Positions 1 to 10,060 of a stretch of 64,000 nt of DNA are shown here, piece by piece. The notes under the pieces are model-generated. The model made no database searches, had not been told where the DNA came from, and was given only the letters and a program-made list of their open reading frames with translations. How positions within the stretch are numbered: the first letter of the stretch is position 1; the number at the start of each line of letters is the position of its first letter. The DNA is from Symsagittifera roscoffensis (taxonomy: Eukaryota; Xenacoelomorpha; Acoela; Convolutidae), in assembly GCF_963678635.1 (NCBI RefSeq), contig NC_087068.1, forward strand, positions 26,042,318 through 26,106,317, read 5' to 3'. Made by a program: the position numbers and the translations under genes.

Positions 1-100
1 AAGTAGGACTAGGTCAAAAAATACTGGGTCAAATTATGACAAATTACATCAAAATGAGCCTCTTAAGTAGAAAAATAAAATAAAAATTATAAATAAATAT

Positions 101-396
101 GACTGCTCGTATCAGGGCGATGAATGTTCCGTATCAAGTCCTGAATGTTCCGACTGCCTAATAAAGTTTTTGGAACAGTAATAACCTAAAGAAATTAAAT
201 GTAATAAAATAAAAGAAAGTTTTTTGTTTCTAAAATTTGAATTTTTTAAATGAAAATCATCCACCCACACGCCATATATAGCAAAAAAAGATAGATTTCC
301 CTCCTAGTACCAAATCAATTATGGCAAATTAGCTTCGTTAAACCAATTTGGAACGATTTCTAAGACGGATTAATTCCCCGCTTACGCGTTAACTGA
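101..396 (+). repeat. ~500-bp dispersed repeat, copy R1 (5' part only)
   Basis: This begins with GACTGCTCGTATCAGGG and matches the first ~300 bp of the fuller copies at 397, 1323 and 3590. It stops where copy R2 begins, at the shared GCTTACGCGTTAA block. No coding capacity and no clear terminal inverted repeat is seen. It is probably a non-autonomous mobile repeat truncated by, or recombined with, the next copy. Confidence 0.75.
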
Positions 397-915
397 GACT
401 GCTCGTATCAGGAAGTATGAATGTTCCGACTGCTTTTTCAGGTATATGGAGCAGTAATATCATGAAAAATTGAAATCTAGTAGTAAAATAAAAAAAAAGT
501 AAAATTAAAAAAAAAACTGATGTTTTTTGTAAAAACATCCATGCACACTTCAATTTTAGTACAAGTTGATAGATTTTGCTCCTAGTAACAAATCAATTAT
601 GGCAAACAAGTTTCCTTCAACCAACTTGGAACGATTTCTAAGACGGTGTAACTCCCCGCTTACGCGTTAATATATCGCGCGTTAGTTGTCCGAAATTGGC
701 CAAAATGACAATCTTTAAACCCCCATAACTTAACAAAAAATAATCACAGGTGAAATATCTTTTCAAATTTAAGCTCAGGACAACAATACCTTTCGAACGA
801 TATAAAAAAATTCTGTCAAAAATGGCTAGTTAAAAAGTCAAATTTTGTCTGAAGAAAAAAAACCCACCCCGAGCACAAATATTCCGTTACTTTCGTATTG
901 AAAATCGGAACAAAA
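397..915 (+). repeat. ~500-bp dispersed repeat, copy R2
   Basis: Full copy. It starts GACTGCTCGTATCAGG and runs through a block ending ATTCCGTTACTTT, with about 20 further bases also shared with copy R5. Conserved inner landmarks are CTTACGCGTTAATA, an ATATATCGCGCG core and CCCAAATTGGCC-like sequence. The short ORFs in it are not conserved between copies, so it appears non-coding. Confidence 0.8.
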
Positions 916-1322
916 AGGGTGTGCAGTAAAGAAAGATATCACCTACAAGAGTTTAGATTAAGCGTTTCAAAAGATTTGTTTAAAATTGATGGGCTACATG
1001 TAATAAGGTTTACTCAGTCGAAATTATTCATATCGGTTCAAATAACAGTTTCATTGGTTTTATACCCAAAAAGTATAGAGGTGTAATTTTTTTTATCCGG
1101 TCTGTTTTTTGTTAAGTTCTAGGGGTTAAAAAGTTGCCAATTTAGCAGTTTGTGAGGATTAATTCAAAGTAGCTGAGACCATTTACAGGGCAGACTGACC
1201 ATTCAGGGCCTTGCATGCTATGGAGCCGCTTTTAAAAATACTAATTTGATCTAGAAAACTATAGAATGAGTGTTATCAAAAAAAATTTAGACCTGCAGGA
1301 GGAAGAAATTTAAAAAAAGTGA
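916..1322. other. AT-rich intervening DNA
   Basis: No gene, RNA or repeat recognised. The 62-codon ORF that starts at 898 and runs to 1086 begins inside a repeat and is not shared by the other copies, so it is not called. Confidence 0.5.
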
Positions 1323-1833
1323 GACTGCTTGTATCAGGGCGAAGACCTGAATGCTCCGACTGCCTTTTAAGGTTTATGGAGCAGTAATAACATTAAAAAA
1401 TTAAATGTAATAAAAAAAAGTTTTTTTTCTAAAATGCAAAATTTATTTTTTCTAAATGAAAATCATCTCCCTACACGCCATATAAAGAACAAAAGGATAG
1501 ATTTCGCTGCTTGTAACAAATCAATTATTGCAAATAAGCTTCTTTCAACCAATTTGAAACGATTTTTAAGACGGATTAACTCTCCGCTTACGCTTTAATA
1601 GCGCGAAATATATCGCGCATTAATTGTCCCAAATTGGCCAAAGTGGCAATCTGTAAACCCCCATTATTTTACGAAAAATGATCACAGGTGAAATATTTTT
1701 TTCAAATTTGAGCTCAGGACACTATTTCTTTCGAATGGTATGAAAAAAATTCCGTCAAAAATGGCTAGTTAAAAAGTCGAAATTTGTCTGAAGAAAAAAA
1801 ACCCACCCCGAGCACAAGTATTCCGTTACTTTC
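1323..1833 (+). repeat. ~500-bp dispersed repeat, copy R3
   Basis: Complete copy from GACTGCTTGTATCAGGG to ATTCCGTTACTTTC. It contains a clean version of the near-palindromic core GCGCGAAATATATCGCGC around 1603-1620. No ORF of interest. Confidence 0.8.
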
Positions 1834-2097
1834 TTACGATATAATTGTGTTCTTGGTTCGGTACAATTGAACAGCATTATGCGCCGATAAAATGTTTTCA
1901 TGATCGTTTTAGATAACCCTTTGCTACTATCAAGTCCGCATAAACTTCAATTTGTTCATAACGACTCCAATAGAAAGCAAGCAATTGTAGCTATTATTGT
2001 AGACTCTCATGAAAAACCCCAATATATGAAGCTGTTCAAATTGTTTGTATTATTATATGTTTCGAAAACTTACTCATTGTTCCCACTTTTGTAAACA

Positions 2098-2575
2098 AAG
2101 TAACGGAATATTTGTGCTAGTGTTGTTTTTTTCTTCAGATAAATTTTGACTTTTTAACTAGCTATTTTTAACGTAGTTTTTAGTTATCAATCCAAAATTA
2201 TTGTTAAATTGAGCCTAAAATTGAACAAAAACCTCACCTGTGATCTTTTTTTTTGTAAGATTAGGAGGGTTTGACCGTTGCCGTTTTGGCCAACTTGGGA
2301 CAATCATCGCGCGATATAATTCGCGCTATTAACGCATAAGCGGATATTTGATCCAACTTAGAAATAGTTTCGAAGTGTTTGAAGAAAACTTATTTGCCAT
2401 AACTGACTTGACTAGGAGCAAATTTTACCACTGTGTTTTTCATATGGAATGTGGATGATTTTCACGAAAAATCTCAAATTAAAAAAAAATTAGATTTATT
2501 TAATTACACCAAATTTTTCCATAGACCTTAAGAGGCAGACGGAAAACTTTTGGCCTTTCCCTGATACAAGCAGTC
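2098..2575 (-). repeat. ~500-bp dispersed repeat, copy R4 (inverted)
   Basis: Reverse-orientation copy. It begins with the complement of the 3' end (AAAGTAACGGAAT) and ends with CCCTGATACAAGCAGTC, the complement of the 5' end. It is more diverged than R2, R3 and R5. Because it is inverted relative to its neighbours, R3 and R4 could pair as a long hairpin. Confidence 0.75.
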
Positions 2576-3051
2576 TTTTTCTTATTATGATTCAAAGAAA
2601 CACTAGTAATGAGCAATCATCTATCACTAGTGTTTCTATCTGTCTAAACTATTTTTTGAACTGATTGACGATAAAAATGTTTTGCATTGTAAAACATTAG
2701 CTAGATTTTGTTTCGAGAAAATTTATGAACTTTCAAGACATAAACTTGAAGACATAAATTTACTATCGAAAATAGTTTTCTCACCAACACTTGCTTTGAA
2801 TTTACTTTCAGTTGTGTTTGTTTAATTGTGCAACTAAGGCACGGAACCATATTGCATACTAGTGTTTTATTTTATAATTCAGCGCAGAAACATAACGAAC
2901 ACACGTGTAACATAGATAAATATTTATCACGCGTCTTTTCTCAGTGAAGCATGAATGTTTTCTCAAACAAAAGCGGGGAAAATCGTATCAGATAAATTTA
3001 ATCACATATATTGAATTAATATTCATCCAGCTGCAAAGTATATTCGACGAG
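2576..3051. other. Intervening DNA with a perfect short hairpin
   Basis: No gene recognised. The only structure noted is a perfect 12-bp inverted repeat (AGAAACACTAGT at 2596-2607 and its complement at 2626-2637, 18-nt loop). The 8 bp before the downstream MITE (3044-3051, TCGACGAG) are its target duplication. Confidence 0.6.
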
Positions 3052-3311
3052 GGGTCTTATGCGTTAAACGGCCCAAAATTAGAAAAATAGTCAGAAATTT
3101 TATTTCAAATTGAAAACACGTAATCAACATACAATTACTTCAGTTATTACATATTATATGAGCCAATCAGGATTAATCTCAGTATCAATCGAAATGGCTG
3201 ACCTAGTTGCTCGAATTTGATTGGCTAATATTAGCCAATCAGGATCAGTTTCAGTTTTAGTTTTCATTTTGCTTCAATTTTGAGTTTTGGGCCGTTTTAC
3301 GCATAAGACCA
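3052..3311. mobile_element. 260-bp MITE with ~27-bp terminal inverted repeats and 8-bp target duplication
   Basis: The left end GGGTCTTATGCGTTAAACGG and the complement of the right end TGGTCTTATGCGTAAAACGG are inverted repeats that continue through GGCCCAAAA. TCGACGAG flanks both sides (3044-3051 and 3312-3319). An 8-bp duplication fits hAT-like transposition, though other 8-bp superfamilies are possible. It has no transposase. Internally, AGCCAATCAGGAT-like sequence occurs twice. Confidence 0.85.
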
Positions 3312-3589
3312 TCGACGAGTTAAAATCAAAAGACATGTCTGCATTTGAAAGTTTTTCATGGCAATTGTTCTTTTTCGTACAATACTTTCGCCTCGGGCCT
3401 CAATCCATAAACCAAATTTTTTAAATTGAGTTTCTTCTCATTAATTTTTGGTTGAGTTCGTAAGCGAACTCAAGAGACAAAAACCCTGGTTACGCAAAAC
3501 TACATTCACTACTTTTTCAAGGACTGGCATGTACAATTTCATTGGAAACGGCATGGTTATAACTGTGTTTCAAAAACAAAACAATACAA

Positions 3590-4095
3590 GACTGTTCGTA
3601 TCAGGGCGAAGCCCTGACTGTTCCGACTGCCTTTTAAGGTTTAAGGAGCAGTAATAACGTTAGAAAAATAATTCAAATAAAACAAAATAATTTGAAATTT
3701 TTAAAGAAAATCATCCCCCCACACGCCATATAAAGTACAAAAGGATAGACTTCGCTCCTTGTAACAAGCCAATTGTAGCGAATAAGCTTCTTTCAACCAA
3801 TTTGGGACGATTTCTACGACGGATTAACTCTCCGCTTACGCGTTAATAGCGCGAAATATATCGCGCATTAATTGTCCCAAATTGGCCCAAATGGCAATCT
3901 TTAAACTTCACGAAAAATGATCACAGGTAAAATATTTTTTTTCAAATTTGAGCTCAGGACAGCAATACCTTTCGAATGATATAAAAAGTTTCTGTCAAAA
4001 ATAGCTAGCTAAAAAGTCGAAATTTGTCTGAAGAAAAAAACCCACCCCGAGTACAAATATTCCGTTACTTTTGTATCGAAAGTCGGAACAATAAA
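3590..4095 (+). repeat. ~500-bp dispersed repeat, copy R5
   Basis: Complete copy from GACTGTTCGTATCAGGG to ATTCCGTTACTTT, plus about 20 bp of 3' similarity to R2 (TATCGAAAGTCGGAACAA). The 68-codon ORF starting at 3448 only runs into this repeat and is not conserved, so it is not called. Confidence 0.8.
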
Positions 4096-5448
4096 TAGCA
4101 AACTTTTAAGTTTTGGCAAAACATTTTTAAAATGCTAACTTTGTGAAATGAAGTTTTAATTAACTGTCCAAAGGGATACAGAATTACGCATTACAAAAAA
4201 AGTTTTTGGGGCGTTGTTGAAAACATTTATGTAGTAAAACGGTAATTGTTTCAAAATTTCGTGTATCCAGGTTTCACACAAAAACTTAAAAAGTTAAATT
4301 TGCATTTAAAATAACTTAACTTGTTGATAATGGTTCAGTAAAAAATTTGTTTTGTGCTTGAAAAAAAAACAAGTATTTTTTGCAAGACGGTTTCAAAAAT
4401 ACATTGTTAATTGTTTGCAGTCGCCATAGAAAATGCAAATCATTTTTTTTGTCGAAAATTTTTTTTATGACGATAGACCGATGCTTAATCCAAATTTGAA
4501 AAAGTATATCTTTAGCATTTTCCGGGTCGTTTGCATTTTCCGGGTCCTTAAGCCGGGTCCTTTCATAGGTTAGCCCGGGTCCTTTGCATAAATATAGCGA
4601 ACACTCATTTGTTTCCTTTTTGCCGAAAAAACTATAACCGTGCAGCTTTTGTCCTGGGGAAATTTATCTTATGTAGATTTGTTTGCTATGTGTTCAACAT
4701 ATAACTATGGATTCAACAGATAACCATGGGTTCATAAGATACCCTGAGTCAACTGCGACCTTCAGAGTGTGTGATTTTAGCGCGCTCAATTGATAGCAAC
4801 AGGAGTTTGAGGTCATTTTATCAACCGACCGGTTTGGTTTTTTTCAAAATTTATTTTTAAAACATGCAAAAAAACGTCTCTATCGGTTCGGTTTCCGCCC
4901 GCATCTTGTACATGCCCATTTGGTTCTTGCACACATTAAAACGCTACCTTTCGTGCCAACTCGGTTCGGGCGCACATTAAACGAGTCGTGCTTAAATTGA
5001 TAAAAAATTTAATATAGTAAACTAAAAATAGAATATCAACTCTTTTTCGTTACAAAGCAAAAATACCCAGAAATAATTTCAGTTTTTTTAATTAATTGTT
5101 GTACAAGGTTTCTCCTTTACATGTTTATAGATAATAGGATCCCAAAATTTTTTTATCTTAGTTCATAATAGTAAGTCCCTTTTATTTTCCTCTGCCTTTG
5201 ATTACGAATTTGCGGGTATCTCGTTTATGTATATTTTTTGCTTTTCATGAACGATGGATATCGTTTAAAATTTTGCATATTCCTTTAGCAGTTTTGAATT
5301 CATTTTAAACCGAAATTTTAACTTTTTGTTCGGTTCGGTTTTCCCAAGTATGTCTTAAAAGTTACAAATCTTGGCTAAAAGTGATGTAGATAATAGAAAT
5401 CTAAGATAATGTGCATGTAAATGTAATGAAAGCAAAGCAATGAGCAGA
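4096..5448. other. Non-coding AT-rich DNA
   Basis: No gene, RNA or mobile element could be supported. A small cluster of CCGGGTCCTT-like motifs lies at about 4520-4585. Confidence 0.5.
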
Positions 5449-5580
5449 ATGGTCCAAGAGCAGAAATGGTCCAAGAGCAGAAATGGTCCAAGAGCAGAAA
5501 TGGTCCAAGAGCAGAAATGGTCCAAGAGCAGAAATGGTCCAAGAGCAGAAATGGTCCAAGAGCAGAAATGGGCCAAGAGA
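5449..5580 (+). repeat. 17-bp minisatellite, about 8 units
   Basis: The unit ATGGTCCAAGAGCAGAA repeats head to tail with starts at 5449, 5466, 5483, 5500, 5517, 5534 and 5551; the last, altered unit starts at 5568 (ATGGGCC). The unit lacks a stop in every frame, so it creates long but meaningless ORFs on both strands. The near-identity of units implies recent slippage or unequal exchange. Confidence 0.95.
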
Positions 5581-5584
5581 AAAG

Positions 5585-6223
5585 AAACAGAAAAATTTAA
5601 CCCAAATTTGCATAAAATATTCGGTTTTTTGAAAATTTGGTCTCCTACTTAATTTACCAATTAAATGACAAAAATAAGATTTAATTTTTGTTTTTTTCCC
5701 CACTCTCTGACTGGCCATCAGCTGTAATACAATCGCATGTTAAATTTTGTTGATCTAAAAATGTTTGATCAAAGAAAATTGTAATGATTTTGAGCATTGT
5801 GTTTGACAAAATTAACTTTCTCTAATATGTTTGGATTTTGTGATATATGCGTTCCCGGCCGAAATGTGGTTTTGTGATCAGACATTCTGGACCAAATTTT
5901 GGTATATCAAGACTGCCGCGACCGGAATTGGTTATTTTCAAACCACCGCGACACAAAAGTTTCAAAATTTGCCGATCGAAGCAAAATGTCCGCAACCGGC
6001 GCCGCCCAAGGAAAGTTAACTGCGACCGGTGCCACCGAAGAAAAATTAATCGCGGTTAAAGAAAAACTAATCGGATGTATTGAATTGAAAACTTTTATCT
6101 AATGTCTCTAGTTTTCGGGATGAGCTGCTCAACTCATGATTCGAATGAAACGGTCGAACAATGTCCGGATATCGACTCATTTTAAGAAAGTCAAACGATG
6201 TTCAGTTTTCATCTTATATTTAG
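5585..6223. other. Left flank of giant element 1
   Basis: No gene recognised. It contains CCGCGACCGGAATT-like short motifs (5915-6030) and, near 6155-6227, sequence resembling the right flank of element 1 (both contain TTTTAAGAAAGTC). AAAG at 6224-6227 is the target-site duplication. Confidence 0.5.
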
Positions 6224-6227
6224 AAAG

Positions 6228-6637
6228 TGAGTTATGACCGAAGTGTATAACTCATAGAGTAATTTCGGATAGGGTACACCGTCTGCTCGTCACGCTATCT
6301 TATTTTCGGCCGGATAGATTCGTGCAACTTCTTAGTCTAATACCGATCCTAATCTTACTCTTATACTATCTAGTCTCAGGTTGTTTAACTAGTCTCTGCT
6401 AGGCTCAATAGATCTAGGGTATACTGGTTTATTGCGGCTGCTGAAGTGCTCGGGAGAGTCCAACTAATTTCTAAGTTAAATTCAAATCTCTCTGGTGCTG
6501 AAATTACAAGTAACTTCAGCACTTACAAATAAGTGGGTTGTTAGTTAGATGGATCATGATTGGTTAATATTAAATACTTTACATTGGTAAAACATTTAAT
6601 TTATCCAATCATAAAATGTAGTTTAGATCAGGTTCCA
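6228..6637 (-). repeat. 3' LTR of element 1
   Basis: 410 bp. Read on the minus strand it starts TGGAACCTGATC and ends CATAACTCA. It is identical by eye to the copy at 24740-25149. The sequence just inside it (minus strand, ...GGATGGG then TGGAACC) is only weakly purine-rich, so the polypurine tract is not obvious. Confidence 0.95.
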
Positions 6638-8174
6638 CCCATCCGGGTTTTACAGAGTTTTTTAGAATAGTTCTTCTGCAATTCGAAGGATGGATGTTGG
6701 ACGTTTGTTTTTGGCGTACATCATAATTTTCTTCCGTTTCCTCTTTTGTTAAGGAAGTTCCAGGAAGCTGGAGTTAGAGACATAAGACGTTGTGTCTTCT
6801 AGTGACAACGACTACGTCTTTGCAACAAACTCAAATCTGATTTCAGAATGGTTTGCTATGTCAGGTTTTTCTGTTCTTCGGGGAGAACTTCTTTTGTGTC
6901 TGATCTAGCTTGGGAATGGCGTGGAGATTGTGCGTGGAGGGGATGCCTGGTTACTCGGATCTGTACGTACACTTGGGTCATCGAGGTGGTCATTGGTCTA
7001 GTTCAATGAAGTCCTTTTCTGCGAGGTCAAGTCGTACTCTAAATCCTTTGAGTTGTGATTGTGAGCGGCATATCGATTGTAGTTGGTCATTCTCTCTCGA
7101 GTGTAGTGGGGTCGTCTTGTCTTTTGATGTTCGTCCTTGGTGTTGTATTCTGATCTATATATTGCATCATGTGATTTTACATTTTATAAAACTTTTATTA
7201 GTTTAGTATTTTTTAATAATGATTTTATTTAGTTGTTTTCACAAAAGCTTTTTGTTTTAGTTCGGTTATTTTGAAGAGTTACTCACACTTGAGTAGCTCT
7301 TATTAAAAATAGTGGTGTGGTCACAAAGCGTGGATGTAGCACGGTGGGTTAGGCCGGCTATAGAGCATGCTCAGGACGTCCTTCCTGGTGGGTTAGGCCA
7401 GGAGTGGGAGTATGATTTCATGCGGTTTTTGTGAGGGGTCCTGTTATGTGACAACGTTTTATGTTGGGTTTGTTGTGGTCTTACTTATGTTTTGTTGGTT
7501 GTGTCCTTTTTTCAAAAATCAAATTGTTTGTGGTATGGGTTTGTCTTTCGACTTTTTTGTGTTTTATTATTTCTTTCTAAGACTTTGTAATAGTCTTCAA
7601 AAGAATAAATTATCCAGTTTTAAACTGGGTTAATCCGGTTTGGGTACCGTTGGTTTCCTTTTCTTAGTCATGCTGTTATGCTATGTGTTGTGGTGTTTAG
7701 TAAGCTGCATTGGTTAGTTTTGTTTAGTATATAATTCCTTTCCAACCGGGTTAAAGGAAAGTTTGAAACGTGTTATCTTGTGTTAGAGTTATCGAGTGTG
7801 AAAGCTTGAAACTGAAATTCATTATTTTAAACAATTCTTCGTGGGCGAGCTGTGCGAGTTTGGATAGAATTTTTATGCGAGTGAATGAAAATATCAAAAG
7901 GTTAGTACTGCTTTTATTTCTTATGAATTTACTACATAGAATTTTGATTTTACTGCTAGTTGTTGGGGGAAATTTAAGTTACAAATTTTCATCATAATTA
8001 GATTTACTGCTTGTGGGGAAAATTTTAGAAATGAATTTACTGCATTGGTATTAAATTTATAAATTTAGAAGTGTAAGAGATTAATAGAATTTTTGAAATT
8101 TGTTTGATGAAATTTGCGATTTTTATTTGTCGTTTGTGGTTTTTGTAGGTGATTGTCGGATGAAAGCTAAAAAT
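6638..8174 (-). other. 3' untranslated region of element 1
   Basis: About 1.5 kb between the putative intron and the 3' LTR, with no sense ORF. It is retained in element 2 (58454-59918). It contains a conserved block with GGCCTAACCCACC twice, flanking two adjacent perfect palindromes (7363-7382). An antisense 73-codon frame (7412-7633) stays open in both copies but is probably a by-product of sequence similarity. The region may hold packaging, export or polyadenylation signals; none is proven. Confidence 0.6.
7363..7382 (-). other. Twin perfect palindromes in 3' UTR
   Basis: On the minus strand AGGACGTCCT is followed at once by GAGCATGCTC; each is a perfect 10-bp palindrome. The same pair is preserved at 59238-59257 in element 2. 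Direct repeats of GGCCTAACCCACC lie on both sides. As RNA this could be a kissing-loop or dimer-type structure; that role is inferred only. Confidence 0.6.
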
Positions 8175-8251
8175 CTAAAGAAAACATGGATAAAGAATGG
8201 TGAGTTTTTATTTTTTAATTAGTTAGTAATATTCATTTAATTCATACTTAC
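8175..8251 (-). other. Putative 77-nt intron directly after the last stop codon
   Basis: On the minus strand the stop TAA is followed by CAG|GTAAGTAT (donor at 8251). A TACTAAC branch-point motif comes next, then a pyrimidine tract ending TTTTCTTTAG (acceptor AG at 8176-8175). All signals are kept in element 2 (58376-58453, donor CAG|GTAAGT, TACTAAC, TTTCTTTTAG). A junction so close behind the stop would not be expected to trigger nonsense-mediated decay. For the element to keep the intron, genomic RNA must escape splicing. Confidence 0.6.
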
Positions 8252-8254
8252 CTG

Positions 8255-10060
8255 TTAGTCGTCGGGGAAAAAACCGTGGGGGAAGATGTCGTGAATTAGT
8301 TCTGAAGTTGTTAGTAGTTTAGCTAAGATGCGGATGATATTTTTAGTCTGAAGCAGTGGCCAAAGCAATTGAAGTGCCTTAATAGTGGTTAGTTCTTCAG
8401 TGCCAACTGCAAACTCATAAGGTGTGTTTTGGATTAGATTATATAATTTGTGATTGAATTTAGTGTTGTGGATGAATTCTAAAATTGGGATTTCTATGGG
8501 TTGTACAAACTCGTGCGGGATAAGAAAGGGTCGGGATTCTTCGGCGTTGAAGGTCTTGGTAATGGGACAGAAGATGTACATTTGGGTTATGGGGTCATAA
8601 TTACGAAGAATACCATGGAGGTTAGTGTCTTTAATACAATATGTGAAATTTAGGAAAAATGGTGAAGTGTATTTGGAATTAATGAATTGAAAACGATGGT
8701 GCGTTTGTCTAGAAGGTGTGTGTAGATCAAAGTGATTTTGGATGAAACGATAATAACTATATGTGTGGGTTTGTTTAGTGCGCAACATAATATCGTGTGA
8801 GCAGTGTAAATCTCTTTCGTGTGGTGCAAGGAAATGAAAGGTTAGTGAAAATATTTGGAAGCGTTCTTTAAAACTTTCGTATGCTTGTGTGTCTGTTAGT
8901 GCTTCTGAAATAATGTGATCAAACTTTCGGTCGAAGATGTTTAGTGTGAATGTATATGGTGTCTTGATGAAAAATTTCTCGGTAATTTGTGGATTAGCGA
9001 AGCGATCGTCGTCTAAGAATTGATCTTGGTTAGCTCTGATGATGTTGTGATCATAGTATTCGAGTGTATATTCGTTAGCTCTAGGTGCAGTGTGTGTTTT
9101 TAGTGATTTTTTATATCCAACGTAAGTAAATTGTCTAGCGGTTAGTGGTGTAGTGAGTCGATATAGCATGTCCGTATTTCGCTCTATATCGATGTGAGTG
9201 TTAGATAATGGTAAGCAAAGAGGGTTAGTGAAATGATAATATGAGGTCCAAGAGAGAGTGGGCATTAAAACGTATTCATCTACGAAGTTGCGTGTTTCGT
9301 TAGTGTCGTGGGGGGTGTTTAAGGTGTATTGTGGGAATGAGGGTAAGGTGATGGCTAAAAATTCTTTTGTGTTAGTATGCTTGGGGTGGTTGATGTATTC
9401 ACGGGCTGTTCCTGGTTTTGCTGGGAAAGGATGGTTGGGGAACTTTCTTTTAAAAGTGCGGTAAGCTCTATTAGTGTTGAGTGAAGATTCAGTTGATGTG
9501 GATGATGGTGCTAATGATTCAGTATAATTTGAAGAGGGTGTAGGGGTAGGGGGGTTGGATGAATTTATAGTGGAGGAGATTTGGTTTATGGTTGGGGTAT
9601 TAAGGTGGTAGGGTTGTTGTTGGAGGGTAATAAAATTATCTAGCTCTGGGGAGATTCGGGGGGTGTCTGGAGAATGAGATGATTGGTCAGAATGGTATGA
9701 GGAGTAGGTTGGGGTAACTTGGGAAGCATAAGAGGGTGTGGGAGTAATGGGGTCAGGGTTATTGGATAATATGGGTTGAAAAGGGGGTTGAGAGAAATTA
9801 GAAGAGTTATGAAAATTATTGGATGGGGATGGTTCTGAGTCGGCAAATTCATCGGGGGTTTCAATATTCGGGTTATTGAGTTGTGAGATGGAATATAAAA
9901 CTGAGATGTGTGAATTAGTGTCGGAATTCATGCCTGATGTTACATTACTAGATGGAAAGTCGGGTGGCGGAAAAGCAAAAAGTGGTATTATTGGGATTGG
10001 AGAGGTAAGATTGGTTGGGTGGGAATTTGATCGGTGTAGTGATCCAAGTTGGCGGCTCAT
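8255..10060 (-). CDS. ORF7: 601-aa orphan protein of giant element
   Basis: Function not recognised. The first ~200 residues are low-complexity (Pro, Ser, Thr, Asn, Gln). The rest (about 215-601) looks globular, rich in aromatic residues and His, with few Cys and no obvious signal peptide or membrane segment. The start ATG overlaps the env stop as ATGA (10060-10057), which suggests coupled reinitiation; the same overlap is present in element 2. The ORF ends 3 nt before a strong splice donor. In element 2 the reading is broken but alignable along its length. It could be a matrix, capsid-associated or regulatory accessory protein; nothing in the sequence decides between these. Confidence 0.85.
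   Translation of the reverse strand: MSRQLGSLHRSNSHPTNLTSPIPIIPLFAFPPPDFPSSNVTSGMNSDTNSHISVLYSISQLNNPNIETPDEFADSEPSPSNNFHNSSNFSQPPFQPILSNNPDPITPTPSYASQVTPTYSSYHSDQSSHSPDTPRISPELDNFITLQQQPYHLNTPTINQISSTINSSNPPTPTPSSNYTESLAPSSTSTESSLNTNRAYRTFKRKFPNHPFPAKPGTAREYINHPKHTNTKEFLAITLPSFPQYTLNTPHDTNETRNFVDEYVLMPTLSWTSYYHFTNPLCLPLSNTHIDIERNTDMLYRLTTPLTARQFTYVGYKKSLKTHTAPRANEYTLEYYDHNIIRANQDQFLDDDRFANPQITEKFFIKTPYTFTLNIFDRKFDHIISEALTDTQAYESFKERFQIFSLTFHFLAPHERDLHCSHDIMLRTKQTHTYSYYRFIQNHFDLHTPSRQTHHRFQFINSKYTSPFFLNFTYCIKDTNLHGILRNYDPITQMYIFCPITKTFNAEESRPFLIPHEFVQPIEIPILEFIHNTKFNHKLYNLIQNTPYEFAVGTEELTTIKALQLLWPLLQTKNIIRILAKLLTTSELIHDIFPHGFFPDD

Noticed and set aside
5449-5580. CRISPR-like regular array
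   Set aside because: Units are contiguous with no spacers, in a eukaryotic context.
5440-5718. ORFs on both strands across the 17-bp minisatellite (up to 105 codons)
   Set aside because: The unit has no stop in any frame, so long frames arise automatically; the peptides are pure repeats.
6910-7206. 98-codon plus-strand ORF in the 3' UTR of element 1
   Set aside because: Antisense to the element and only partly open in element 2; no coding signal apart from strand composition.
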